A stretch of 64,000 bases of DNA. It comes from Shewanella glacialimarina. Its GTDB lineage: Bacteria > Pseudomonadota > Gammaproteobacteria > Enterobacterales > Shewanellaceae. Below are positions 27,822-36,248 of the stretch, piece by piece. The translations under genes were made by a program, and so were the position numbers. The stretch covers positions 2,604,001-2,668,000 of the forward strand of contig NZ_CP041216.1 of assembly GCF_020511155.1 (NCBI RefSeq), given 5' to 3'. The notes under the pieces are model-generated. The model saw nothing but the letters and a program-made list of their open reading frames with translations. It did not search any database and was not told the origin of the DNA. Numbering within the stretch: position 1 is the first letter of the stretch; each line of letters opens with the position of its first letter.

Positions 27822-28682
27822 TTAAGTTGGCGCTACAGGCCCTTTAGCTTGTAACAGGTTTAGCGCCTTTTCAATTTGCTCTCTTCGTTCATTTCCCTTC
27901 CAAAAAGCACCATATACGCTGCGCTCAATTGTAGCGGCTTGCTCAACTAAAAATACTTGCTTTGATGCTAAATACGGCTCAATAAATGAGTGAGGTAAAA
28001 ATGCACTACCGCCATTGTTAAGTAAAAAGTCGAGCGCCATTCTTGCCGAGCTTGTATGTAAAGTCGGAACGGGTAACATTGTAAAAGTCTGTGCATGGGC
28101 AATATTAAACGCTGTTCCCCAATCCACTTTAATATAATTTATTGTGTCTATATTACTCAATGACATCCCCGCTTGGTGGCACACTAAACACAAACTTACA
28201 TCCATTAACTTAACTATGTCTACCTCTTCTAATTTTGGGGTATCAAAGCTAATCGCGATATCGATACTTCGCTCAATCAGCTGTCGAGTCATAGCCTGGG
28301 GAGTAATTACTTCCGTGCGAAGTGATACTCCGGGTAATCCCTGATGTAAAGACTGGAAAAAGTGTTGTAAATAAGTATCCCAGATATTATGCCCTGTGCC
28401 CAAGGTTAGTTGTAACAAGTGATCCTGGTGCAAGCTTACATCTTGCTTTGCCCTTTCCCACGCAGTTAACACCGCTTCAGCATGACCCAGCATTCTTTCT
28501 CCTGCTGGGGTTGGGTGAATATTATTGCGAACACGGTCGAATAACTCCACCCCTAGCAGCGTTTCTAACTGCTTAACTCTAAAACTGACTGCACTTCGAG
28601 TTAAAAATAAATTTTCAGCCGCTTTACCGAAATGTCGTGTCTTAGAAACCTCAAGAAAGGTCTTTAATAAATCCGTGTCCAT
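27822..28682 (-). CDS. hdfR: LysR-type transcriptional regulator HdfR
   Basis: LysR-type regulator; E. coli HdfR represses flhDC and influences gltBD. The 286-residue protein has an N-terminal winged helix-turn-helix (DLLKTFLEVSKTRHFGKAAE, then RSAVSFRVKQLE) and a periplasmic-binding-like effector domain. The assignment rests on the HdfR-like N-terminus plus the divergent maoP (yifE) gene 106 bp away, the same arrangement as in E. coli. As with most LysR regulators, it probably binds in the shared intergenic region and controls itself and possibly maoP. Confidence 0.82.
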   Translation of the reverse strand: MDTDLLKTFLEVSKTRHFGKAAENLFLTRSAVSFRVKQLETLLGVELFDRVRNNIHPTPAGERMLGHAEAVLTAWERAKQDVSLHQDHLLQLTLGTGHNIWDTYLQHFFQSLHQGLPGVSLRTEVITPQAMTRQLIERSIDIAISFDTPKLEEVDIVKLMDVSLCLVCHQAGMSLSNIDTINYIKVDWGTAFNIAHAQTFTMLPVPTLHTSSARMALDFLLNNGGSAFLPHSFIEPYLASKQVFLVEQAATIERSVYGAFWKGNERREQIEKALNLLQAKGPVAPT

Positions 28683-28788
28683 AAAAATTCTTCACCGAAA
28701 TGGATAAAATATTTTGATTTAAAAAAATTTCAAGCTGGCCAATACTCCAATTGAAATCTTTATTCACTTAATCTTATAGGTAAATGCC

Positions 28789-29226
28789 ATGTCACAGCAA
28801 TCATATACACATGTAGCTGCCAGTATTGACACTTTAGCCAATGGCACAGCTAGCTTTGTAAGCAACAAACGTTTTTACGATGATGTTAATTTCCCAAAGG
28901 GATTTAAACGTTGTGGAGACTTTACCAACAAGGAAGCTGAATTACTTGAGCAACATGGTCAAGCACTGAAAAATTTATCTGAAGGTACACAACTGCCTTG
29001 TTCACCAGATGAAGACCAATTTGTTAAAGCGACCCAAGGATTAATGCCACCGACGACGCCAATCGAATTGCTCTGGTCTAAATACACTAGATTAGCCAAA
29101 GGTAAGCCATTTTATGCCGTTGTTGGCACTATTCATAACCCAGGCCAATCTGCAAAAGTTGAAATTGAAATTGACTTCGATGAGATAACCGATGATGAAG
29201 AAGAAGCATCAGGTGCCGAAGACTAA
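28789..29226 (+). CDS. maoP: macrodomain Ori organization protein (DUF413)
   Basis: DUF413 protein; the E. coli homologue MaoP works with the nearby maoS DNA site to shape the Ori macrodomain of the chromosome. The core RFYDDVNFPKGFKRCGDFT (28-46), the segment EAELLEQHG and the WSKYTRLAKGK motif (about 95-105) correspond well to MaoP. The protein is 145 residues against about 112 in E. coli. The extra length is at the N-terminus and in an acidic C-terminal tail. It is divergent from hdfR with an AGGTAA ribosome-binding site. A maoS-like site might lie in the 106-bp intergenic region, but I cannot identify one. Confidence 0.88.
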   Translation: MSQQSYTHVAASIDTLANGTASFVSNKRFYDDVNFPKGFKRCGDFTNKEAELLEQHGQALKNLSEGTQLPCSPDEDQFVKATQGLMPPTTPIELLWSKYTRLAKGKPFYAVVGTIHNPGQSAKVEIEIDFDEITDDEEEASGAED

Positions 29227-29261
29227 ATAGCGCCTAAAGGCTGAATATTTAAACCTAGTAA

Positions 29262-29293
29262 AAATAAAGGAGCTTTAAGCTCCTTTATTTTTT
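29262..29293 (+). terminator. intrinsic terminator of maoP
   Basis: AAATAAAGGAGC (29262-29273) and GCTCCTTTATTT (29279-29290) form a perfect 12-bp stem followed by TTT. Confidence 0.92.
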
Positions 29294-29682
29294 GCTAAGG
29301 CTGTCAATTTTTAAATAATCAGTTTTTTTAAATACCTACAAATCATCCTAATTTTGATATTTAACTCTCGACTTGCAGTCGATAAAAACAGCATAAAACA
29401 GGCCATAGTTTACATTTTTCATCCTCTACACAAGAAAACTTTGATTTAACGCAACTTTAATGAAACAAAGTTTTTACATTTGCTTACATGATGCTAATAT
29501 CATGAGTGTGTTCTAGTGACAGCATTTCTGCCACATACACTTAGTCATGCTACTCGTGAATCTTTAGTTACTACATTTTCTTCTGTCGACGCGTATTTAG
29601 AAGAAACATCTAACGAGTAATCAATGCATATTGCCACCAATGAGCAATAACTACAAAAAGAATAAATGCGGAGTTTTTATTT
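29294..29682. other. AT-rich intergenic region upstream of the outer-membrane protein gene
   Basis: About 390 bp without a credible gene. It is strongly AT-rich, with several runs of A or T and a CGACTTGCAGTCG inverted repeat near 29369-29381. It presumably carries the promoter of the downstream barrel protein. A weak CGGAG ribosome-binding site is visible just before 29683. I could not identify a convincing promoter or operator. Confidence 0.5.
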
Positions 29683-30603
29683 ATGTTCAAAACTTTGATG
29701 TCGTGTGCGGTGCTCTTTATAGCAACCCCAGTATTTGCCGATGATAATAACGTCATCACTCCAGAACAAGTTAATGTTTTGCCAGATTCATTCACTATAA
29801 ATATTGGTGGATTATATGCAAATTCTGACTCGTACATGGTAGTAACTAACCCTCGTACAGGGGGCACATTTCCATTAGATTTTGAGAATGACTTAAACCT
29901 TAAAGAAAAACAGTTTTTACCTTTTATTGAATTGGCTTACTCATTCAATCAAAGACATAATATTTATTTAGACTATAAATCTTTACACCGCACGGCCCAA
30001 TCTCCTGAAATTGCAAAAGACTTTCAGTTCACATTGCCCGACTCAGATATTACCTATGATGTTGAAGCTGGTATCAGCTTAAAATCAACTTTAGACATTG
30101 ATATTTTACGCTTAGGTTATGGTTATGATATTTGGCAGGGTGAGAACTATACAATAGGTGCTTCTGTCGGTTTACACACCATGTTTATTAAAACGGCTTT
30201 TGAAGGTGAAATAGGAATATGTGTTCCCAACACTCAGCTTGAGCAATATTGCGGTGAAACAATAACCACCCCTAGAGTTGTAGATAAAAGCTTAACAGCA
30301 CCATTACCAAACTTTGGTGTTTATGGTGACTATGAATTCTCGCCTGGTTGGGTATTTAAAGCTTATGCACAGTACTTCTCACTAAAATACAACGATATAG
30401 CAGGTTCATTGGTAGATGTTCGAGCGGTAGTAGAAGCTGAATTAAATGAAGATTGGTCATTAATTGCAGGCTTTAATTATTATGAAATTGATGTAGATTA
30501 TAAGCAAACATTAACCGCCTTAGACCAAGACTTTTATATTGCCGACTACAAAATTAACTACAGCTTTACTGGACCAATGATTTCAGTACAGTACACCTTT
30601 TAA
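29683..30603 (+). CDS. outer-membrane beta-barrel protein
   Basis: A signal peptide is visible at residues 1-19 (MFKTLMSCAVLFIATPVFA, cleaved before DD). The mature part alternates hydrophobic and polar residues in strands typical of a small monomeric barrel and ends in Phe (SVQYTF), the C-terminal signature read by the BAM machinery. Two cysteines lie 11 residues apart (about C183 and C194) in a predicted extracellular loop and could form a disulfide. The 306-residue length fits a 10-12 strand barrel. The function is unknown; the long promoter region and separate terminator indicate single-gene regulation. Not related in obvious sequence to porins. Confidence 0.8.
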   Translation: MFKTLMSCAVLFIATPVFADDNNVITPEQVNVLPDSFTINIGGLYANSDSYMVVTNPRTGGTFPLDFENDLNLKEKQFLPFIELAYSFNQRHNIYLDYKSLHRTAQSPEIAKDFQFTLPDSDITYDVEAGISLKSTLDIDILRLGYGYDIWQGENYTIGASVGLHTMFIKTAFEGEIGICVPNTQLEQYCGETITTPRVVDKSLTAPLPNFGVYGDYEFSPGWVFKAYAQYFSLKYNDIAGSLVDVRAVVEAELNEDWSLIAGFNYYEIDVDYKQTLTALDQDFYIADYKINYSFTGPMISVQYTF

Positions 30604-30621
30604 ATCAAGAATTAAAAAATC

Positions 30622-30647
30622 AAAAGCATCATTAGATGCTTTTTTTT
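30622..30647 (+). terminator. intrinsic terminator after the barrel gene
   Basis: AAAAGCATC (30622-30630) and GATGCTTTT (30635-30643) form a 9-bp stem with a 4-nt loop, followed by T-run. Confidence 0.9.
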
Positions 30648-30713
30648 GCGTTACACATCGCTATATTACTGCTATATTTTTATTATCATTATATAGATAA
30701 TTAGAGGGTTAAG

Positions 30714-31739
30714 ATGTCGACCACGCTTTTACAGCTTGCAGCAGCTAACTTAAAAAAAGCCGTGCCTTTAATGCTTAAGTATCAAATTCCCACAACGCCA
30801 ATCAATTATGCGTTATGGTATGCCTATGTTGGCGAAAAAAATCCACAGTTGAATGCCGAACTTGATAATGCAATTAAGCAAAATCAAACCTGCTCCCCTG
30901 TTACCAGTGAATTACTATTTCGTAAGCACGTAGCAGATCCCGTAGAGCTTGATGTACGTGATATGCGTAAAAACCTCGATGCCATGGTATGTGACTTATC
31001 GCAATCTTTAAAAGACACCAATTCAGATACTGAATCATTTCAAGCACAGATTAATAAAGACTTTACGCGTTTAGCCGATCTTGAAAACCAAGGTTTTTCA
31101 TTAGAGCAAGTTATCGGTGTTGTGCGTAATATAGTCAAAGAATCTGAAAACATTCGCTCCAGTACGGTTAGTTTTACCCAGCAATTACAAAAAGCCCAAT
31201 CGGAAATTGACACACTTAAAACACGTTTGGCTGAGTCAGAGAAAGATGTACTGTATGATGCGTTAACTAATGTACTCAATCGTCGTGCTTTTAATGAAGA
31301 TATCAATGCCCAAATTGAGTTGGCACCAGAAGGCTGTTGTCTTATTTTAATTGATATTGATCACTTCAAAAAATTTAACGACTCTTTTGGTCACCAACTA
31401 GGTGATCTTGTTTTGAAAACAGTGGCAAAGCGTGTACAAGAAGCTTGTCGTGACGGCATTAAGCTGTATCGATTTGGCGGTGAAGAGTTTGCTATTATCG
31501 TGCCTAAAAGCCAGCTAAGAGTCGCTCGTCATCTTGCCGAGGCCATTCGCCGTGCGATAGAAAAACTCAGTGTAAAAGATAGACGCAGTGAGAAAGTAAT
31601 TGATTCTATCACCGCATCTTTCGGTGTATCAGAATGGAAACCCAAGCAAGATGTCGGTCAACTAATAGAAGCGACTGACAAATTGCTTTATGAAGCCAAG
31701 CGACTAGGTCGCAACCGTGTTATGCCAATATCTAACTAA
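30714..31739 (+). CDS. diguanylate cyclase (GGDEF domain)
   Basis: Makes cyclic di-GMP from two GTP. The 341-residue protein has no membrane segment. The N-terminal 150 residues are helical with conserved-looking TPINYALWYAYVGEKNP (26-42). A coiled-coil (about 120-180) likely dimerises it. The GGDEF domain occupies about 185-341: DIDHFKKFNDSFGH binds metal and nucleotide, and GGEEF is the active-site signature. The inhibitory RxxD site appears degenerate (RDGI) at the expected position upstream of GGEEF, so product inhibition may be absent. The input signal is unknown. An AGAGGG ribosome-binding site precedes the ATG. Confidence 0.92.
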   Translation: MSTTLLQLAAANLKKAVPLMLKYQIPTTPINYALWYAYVGEKNPQLNAELDNAIKQNQTCSPVTSELLFRKHVADPVELDVRDMRKNLDAMVCDLSQSLKDTNSDTESFQAQINKDFTRLADLENQGFSLEQVIGVVRNIVKESENIRSSTVSFTQQLQKAQSEIDTLKTRLAESEKDVLYDALTNVLNRRAFNEDINAQIELAPEGCCLILIDIDHFKKFNDSFGHQLGDLVLKTVAKRVQEACRDGIKLYRFGGEEFAIIVPKSQLRVARHLAEAIRRAIEKLSVKDRRSEKVIDSITASFGVSEWKPKQDVGQLIEATDKLLYEAKRLGRNRVMPISN

Positions 31740-31751
31740 TAGTTAGCTAAA

Positions 31752-32378
31752 TTAAATCAAGCTTGACGGACTTATTGATACAGCCTTTGCCTCTACAATG
31801 TAACGAAGGTCTGCATCACCGCCCAATTTATCAAATGGGTAGCAGGTTATTAAGGTTAACCGGCTGTCATCTGTCATGGCCATTTCATCAACTTGGGTAT
31901 CGTGTACCACTCGTAAATCGGTCACCTGATAACGAGTGTACTGCCCCTGGGCATCTTGCAACTCGATAGTATCTCCCAATACTAAATGCTTTAGCTTCAG
32001 AAAATGGCTATCTCGATGCCCTGCAATAATGGTATTCCCCTTCTCACCTACATTAGCCCCACCTAAATATAAACCAGGGCCAAATGCCAATGTTCTGCCT
32101 GATATTCCCGCCAAAACATAGATATCTTGTTTATCTAGTTTGTGCTGCCGGTCAATGAAACGTATTTTTGCTACCGGATGAGTATCAGCCCAAGACCAAG
32201 GTTTATGCGGCTTGTTATCAATCAAGGTTTGTACGAATGCACGCTCAATCAAATACTGAGCAAAATGAGCTTTAGCTTGCATGTAGCCTCCCTTTATAAT
32301 CATTGCTGACGCTATAATTAGCAGAGTAAAAAAAATTATCCATCGCAAATTAATTGTTCTTGTTAATCTAACTAACAT
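31752..32378 (-). CDS. class of marine proteobacterial sortase
   Basis: Transpeptidase of the dedicated sortase system of Gram-negative bacteria. The catalytic residues are visible as H121 (AGHRDSHF), C179 (LITCYPF) and R192 (DADLRYIV), numbered from my chosen start. A membrane segment near the N-terminus (about 13-30) anchors it. I start at the ATG at 32378 with GGAATAAC upstream; an in-frame GTG 15 nt earlier overlaps the target gene. It follows the VIT/vWA gene by 4 bp, so the enzyme and its substrate are co-translated. The substrate recognition signal is LPQTA in the adjacent gene. Confidence 0.92.
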   Translation of the reverse strand: MLVRLTRTINLRWIIFFTLLIIASAMIIKGGYMQAKAHFAQYLIERAFVQTLIDNKPHKPWSWADTHPVAKIRFIDRQHKLDKQDIYVLAGISGRTLAFGPGLYLGGANVGEKGNTIIAGHRDSHFLKLKHLVLGDTIELQDAQGQYTRYQVTDLRVVHDTQVDEMAMTDDSRLTLITCYPFDKLGGDADLRYIVEAKAVSISPSSLI

Positions 32379-32382
32379 AATG

Positions 32383-34524
32383 TTATTCCGCACTATTTAG
32401 AATGAGCCTTTGCGCAGGCAGTAAGCCTTTTAGCCATAGACCATAAAGTAAGGTTAATGCTAGTAAGCTCATTCCGATAAGTAACCATAAACGACTCGCT
32501 GTCGCAGTTTGTGGTAACACACCTTGTTGACTCGCACTAGCTTGCCACCCAGCAGGTAATAACGTCGCTAATTGATGCTCAGACTTGTCAGGGTGATGTG
32601 GATTAACCGGAGTAACATCAACCGCCAATAAACTGGTTTGGCTACTGACTAAATGATATAGCATGGCCAACGCTTCAACTTGCTTGGCCACTTTTTGACG
32701 ATTCGCATGACTTTGACTTAGCTCTAATGCGGTTATTTGTGTATTAGCCCACAGTAAATCAATTCCCACGGCTGCGCGGCCCTGATTAAAATCCAGTTGT
32801 TGTTGCCAATATTGACCGTTTATATGGCCTGAAATAATCACTGGCTGTAATTGATCAGCAGGCATTTTAAAACTGACTGTAGCGGGATCGCTCTGATAAA
32901 CATCATCAATCTGTGCGGGCCAATAATCCGGCACGCTACCATCAAGGTTATATAATTCAACATCGGTTAATATCGGCTGACTTATCTTGGTCAAAAGCTG
33001 GGATATTTTTTGCTCTACCTCCTCTGATTTACCTATATAAGTAAATGTCCCTCGTCCGACTCTGGCTGCCCTTGTCATAAAGTGTGAATTAGGAGCCGAG
33101 CCAATCCCGACCGTAAACAGTCTTGAATCTTGTAACTGATAGCTAATTTGTTCAAATAACTGTGCCTCATTTGATACCGCACCATCCGTCATAAATATGA
33201 CTTGCCTTAGGCTTCCTGCTTTAGCATTAGCGTTAATGCTTGAAGTCAATGCCCTGTCCAATGCTGGTGCCATTTCGGTGCCACCATCTGCATTTAAAGA
33301 ACCAATGAATCGCTTTGCCTCCTGCAAATACACACTGTTTGCTGGTTTTGCATCACTGAATAATGCACTAACACTAGAGTTAAATTCGATAATATTGAAA
33401 CTGTCGTTTGGTTTAAGTGCTGTTAAGGCAATGTTCAACGCCTGCTTAGCTTGAATGATTGACTCTCCCGCCATTGAACCAGAGGTATCAATAACAAGGA
33501 TTAATTCTCGGCTAATTTGCTGCTGAGCTTTTGAAGTCAATGTGGGTGGAAATAACATAGCCATCGCATAAATATCTTTTGGCTGGTCAAGATTGACGTC
33601 AGCATTGGCTTTATCTTGATAGGTTTTGCCTGTTTGAAAAAAAACCGTGGCAGCCACTTCATCACCAACACTTGTTTGCCATTGTAGGACAAAGTCACGG
33701 TCTAACGGCACTTTGCCCTGCAAGCTTACATTGGTTTTTCGTCCATTTTGATGTTGTTGTATATCGTGAAACGGACTACTTAATTTGGTAATATCAAAAC
33801 CACCATCTATATCGATATGTATCGATACCTTATGGCTTGCTGATGCATTTTGTCCCTCAGTATTACGCTGCACATTTAGAGGATCAAGCATGGGCGATAT
33901 TAGCTCTTTAGTTTCAGAAAATGTACTGCGTTGAAAATCCGGTCGATAACGCGGCACAACCACTAACGGAAAGCGCAGACTAAACAAACCATCCTGATAA
34001 CTGATTGTTTGCAGATAAGTAATTTCAACGGTTACTTGCTGTAACGGGCCGATGTTAGCCAATTGAGTGGTAAACACATTGGTGCGTTGCTGACTGACCA
34101 AACTCGCCTGCTTGCCTTGTTGTTTAGCCTGCTCAAATTGTTGTTTAGCCTGTTGCTTTGGTTTGATAACACCTTCAATTACCCGGTCGCCAATTAGTAA
34201 ATTCATCCCATCAACCGCGGAATTTTCAGGTAATGGGAATATATACTTAGCATGAATCCAGCTGTCTTCAACATTATTAAATATCTGCTTCACCGTCACC
34301 CTATTCACTAATCCTGATACTGTCATTTCAACTTGAGTATCTAGGGCAAACATCTGTTTATGCTGACTATTAATCTGGTAGCTAATCAGACCTTGAGTGA
34401 TTTCATCAGCCTCATTTGTGATAGTTCGATTCAAGTATGCATCTTGTGATGCCAGGCTCAAATAGGGAAAACTGAAATAACATACACTGACTAAATACAA
34501 CCACAAGGGTAATTTTACAAACAT
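32383..34524 (-). CDS. sortase target protein with VIT and von Willebrand factor A domains
   Basis: Exported 713-residue protein, the dedicated substrate of the neighbouring sortase. After a signal peptide (1-25) comes a VIT domain (about 45-175), then a vWA domain beginning ELILVIDTSGSM (about 340), which supplies the MIDAS metal site (DTSGS), and later FMTDGAVS. The C-terminal sorting signal LPQTA (670-674) is followed by a hydrophobic segment (about 681-696) and a short tail with few positive charges. Such proteins resemble inter-alpha-trypsin-inhibitor-like adhesins; the role is probably surface adhesion or protein complex formation. A strong AAGGAGA ribosome-binding site precedes the ATG. 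Confidence 0.93.
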   Translation of the reverse strand: MFVKLPLWLYLVSVCYFSFPYLSLASQDAYLNRTITNEADEITQGLISYQINSQHKQMFALDTQVEMTVSGLVNRVTVKQIFNNVEDSWIHAKYIFPLPENSAVDGMNLLIGDRVIEGVIKPKQQAKQQFEQAKQQGKQASLVSQQRTNVFTTQLANIGPLQQVTVEITYLQTISYQDGLFSLRFPLVVVPRYRPDFQRSTFSETKELISPMLDPLNVQRNTEGQNASASHKVSIHIDIDGGFDITKLSSPFHDIQQHQNGRKTNVSLQGKVPLDRDFVLQWQTSVGDEVAATVFFQTGKTYQDKANADVNLDQPKDIYAMAMLFPPTLTSKAQQQISRELILVIDTSGSMAGESIIQAKQALNIALTALKPNDSFNIIEFNSSVSALFSDAKPANSVYLQEAKRFIGSLNADGGTEMAPALDRALTSSINANAKAGSLRQVIFMTDGAVSNEAQLFEQISYQLQDSRLFTVGIGSAPNSHFMTRAARVGRGTFTYIGKSEEVEQKISQLLTKISQPILTDVELYNLDGSVPDYWPAQIDDVYQSDPATVSFKMPADQLQPVIISGHINGQYWQQQLDFNQGRAAVGIDLLWANTQITALELSQSHANRQKVAKQVEALAMLYHLVSSQTSLLAVDVTPVNPHHPDKSEHQLATLLPAGWQASASQQGVLPQTATASRLWLLIGMSLLALTLLYGLWLKGLLPAQRLILNSAE

Positions 34525-34591
34525 AACATCTCCTTCGCGGCATGGTATTCATGCCGCTAACTAAATCCATAAAGTGGAACACACGGTTAAA

Positions 34592-35332
34592 TTAATTGGC
34601 GGCTAATTGCGCACTTTCTGGAATAAGCGTTAATGTTACTCGGCGATCGAAAAAATCATTTTCAAAATTCTGATCTGGATGAATTGGCGCGCTGGCACCA
34701 TAGGCCTGACCTTGTAGACGTGACTTATCAATTCCTTGCGCCACAATGTAGTTGGTGACCTCAAGTAAGCGCTGCTCTGATAACGCCTGATTAAAATTAT
34801 CATTACCCCGACGATCGGCAAAGCCCATTAAATCAACATTCAGCTCAGGCATTGATGCCATCATGTAAGCCACATTATCTAACTGTTGCTTAAACAAAGG
34901 TTCAATGAGGCTTGAACCGGTTTTAAATTGCACATTCATTCCCACACCTAATTCAGCTAAGGTTTGCTTTTGATGCGCTTGAAGTCGAGCGAGCTCTGAT
35001 TTCACCTCTTCTAAGGACTGTTGTTGTTGGTTCATTTGTGCAATTTTTTGGCTAGTCTCATTAATTTCATATTGCTGCTGCGATAATAAAGATTGTTGTG
35101 CTTCAATCTCAGAATCATCACCAACAGACTTACCAATTAATGAGCCTGTTAATGCGCCAATAAAAGCACCAATAGGCCCGCCAACCACAGCTCCCAATAT
35201 AATGCCCGAACTTAAGCCGACAAGTTCTTCAGTATTTTCACGTTCTGGTATTGTGTTGCCTTGAGCGCCATAGCTTATGTTACTAAACAGTACTGATGAG
35301 ATAACGGCGATAGCGACTAGTTGCTTTTTCAT
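34592..35332 (-). CDS. pdsO: sortase-associated OmpA family protein PdsO
   Basis: OmpA-like protein encoded with dedicated sortases. From the start at 35332, chosen for CAGGAATGTC upstream, it has a signal peptide (1-22) and a glycine-zipper-like hydrophobic region near 37-75. A coiled-coil of Gln/Glu/Lys residues (about 80-125) follows, then a C-terminal OmpA domain with the peptidoglycan-binding pattern VDLMGFADRRGNDNFNQALS (about 180-199). A longer start at 35377 adds 15 residues. It probably ties the cell wall to the membrane-attached target protein. It lies directly upstream of the target gene and is divergent from pdsR. Confidence 0.88.
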   Translation of the reverse strand: MKKQLVAIAVISSVLFSNISYGAQGNTIPERENTEELVGLSSGIILGAVVGGPIGAFIGALTGSLIGKSVGDDSEIEAQQSLLSQQQYEINETSQKIAQMNQQQQSLEEVKSELARLQAHQKQTLAELGVGMNVQFKTGSSLIEPLFKQQLDNVAYMMASMPELNVDLMGFADRRGNDNFNQALSEQRLLEVTNYIVAQGIDKSRLQGQAYGASAPIHPDQNFENDFFDRRVTLTLIPESAQLAAN

Positions 35333-35553
35333 AATGACATTCCTGTTTTTGATATTGATAAATGAGTTGTTCGACATGAGTCCTCGACTCGATGAAACTA
35401 TTAAACAACACAGAAATGGCTATTTATGGGTTTAATAATGGCAATCCTCTGCTCAATTGTGGCAACAAAATGGCAATTGGTTTGGAAGCCTTTAACCCGT
35501 TATAAATTGCTGTATAGTCACAACAATAAACAGATTATGGAATTAGCTGATTA

Positions 35554-36243
35554 ATGAAACGCATCGCGATTGTTGAAGATGAAGCCGCTATCCGCGACAA
35601 CTATAAAGAAGTGCTCCAGCAACAAGGCTACAGTGTACAAGCCTACCCTAACCGCCCAACGGCTATGTTAGCCTTCAATGCTCGCCTGCCCGATTTAGCC
35701 ATCATTGATATTGGCCTTGAAGGTGAAATTGATGGCGGTTTTACTCTGTGCCAATCCTTACGAGCAATGTCGAGTAGCTTGCCGATTATCTTTCTTACCG
35801 CACGAAGTGGCGATTTTGATACTGTTTGTGGTTTAAGGTTAGGCGCTGATGACTATCTAACCAAGGATGTCAGTTTCCCGCATTTATTGGCGCGTATTGC
35901 CGCATTATTTCGCCGTTCAGAATTAATCGGTTCAAGCCCGATTGAAGATAATCTAATGACACGCAATCACTTGCAAATTGACGGCAATCGCATTCAGGTC
36001 ACTTGGAAGTTACAGCCGATTGAATTAACCGTTACTGAATTTTGGATGGTACACGCTATGGCTAAACACCCAGGACATGTCCGCAGCCGTCAGGATTTAA
36101 TGCAAGAAGCAAAAATTTATGTCGATGACAGCACCATTACGTCCCATGTAAAGCGGATCAGAAAAAAGTTTTTAGCCATAGACAGTGAATTTGACTGTAT
36201 CGATACCGTATATGGTATGGGCTATCGCTGGGATAGCTTGTAA
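35554..36243 (+). CDS. pdsR: dedicated sortase system response regulator PdsR
   Basis: OmpR-type response regulator. The receiver domain (1-120) has the acidic pair in IVEDE and the phosphoacceptor D52 in AIIDIG, plus KDVS in place of the usual KP at the switch lysine. The C-terminal winged helix (about 135-225) ends TVYGMGYRWD. It precedes pdsS by 5 bp, forming a two-component operon divergent from pdsO. In this system it probably controls expression of the sortase and target genes across the shared 221-bp intergenic region. Confidence 0.9.
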   Translation: MKRIAIVEDEAAIRDNYKEVLQQQGYSVQAYPNRPTAMLAFNARLPDLAIIDIGLEGEIDGGFTLCQSLRAMSSSLPIIFLTARSGDFDTVCGLRLGADDYLTKDVSFPHLLARIAALFRRSELIGSSPIEDNLMTRNHLQIDGNRIQVTWKLQPIELTVTEFWMVHAMAKHPGHVRSRQDLMQEAKIYVDDSTITSHVKRIRKKFLAIDSEFDCIDTVYGMGYRWDSL

Positions 36244-36248
36244 GGAAG

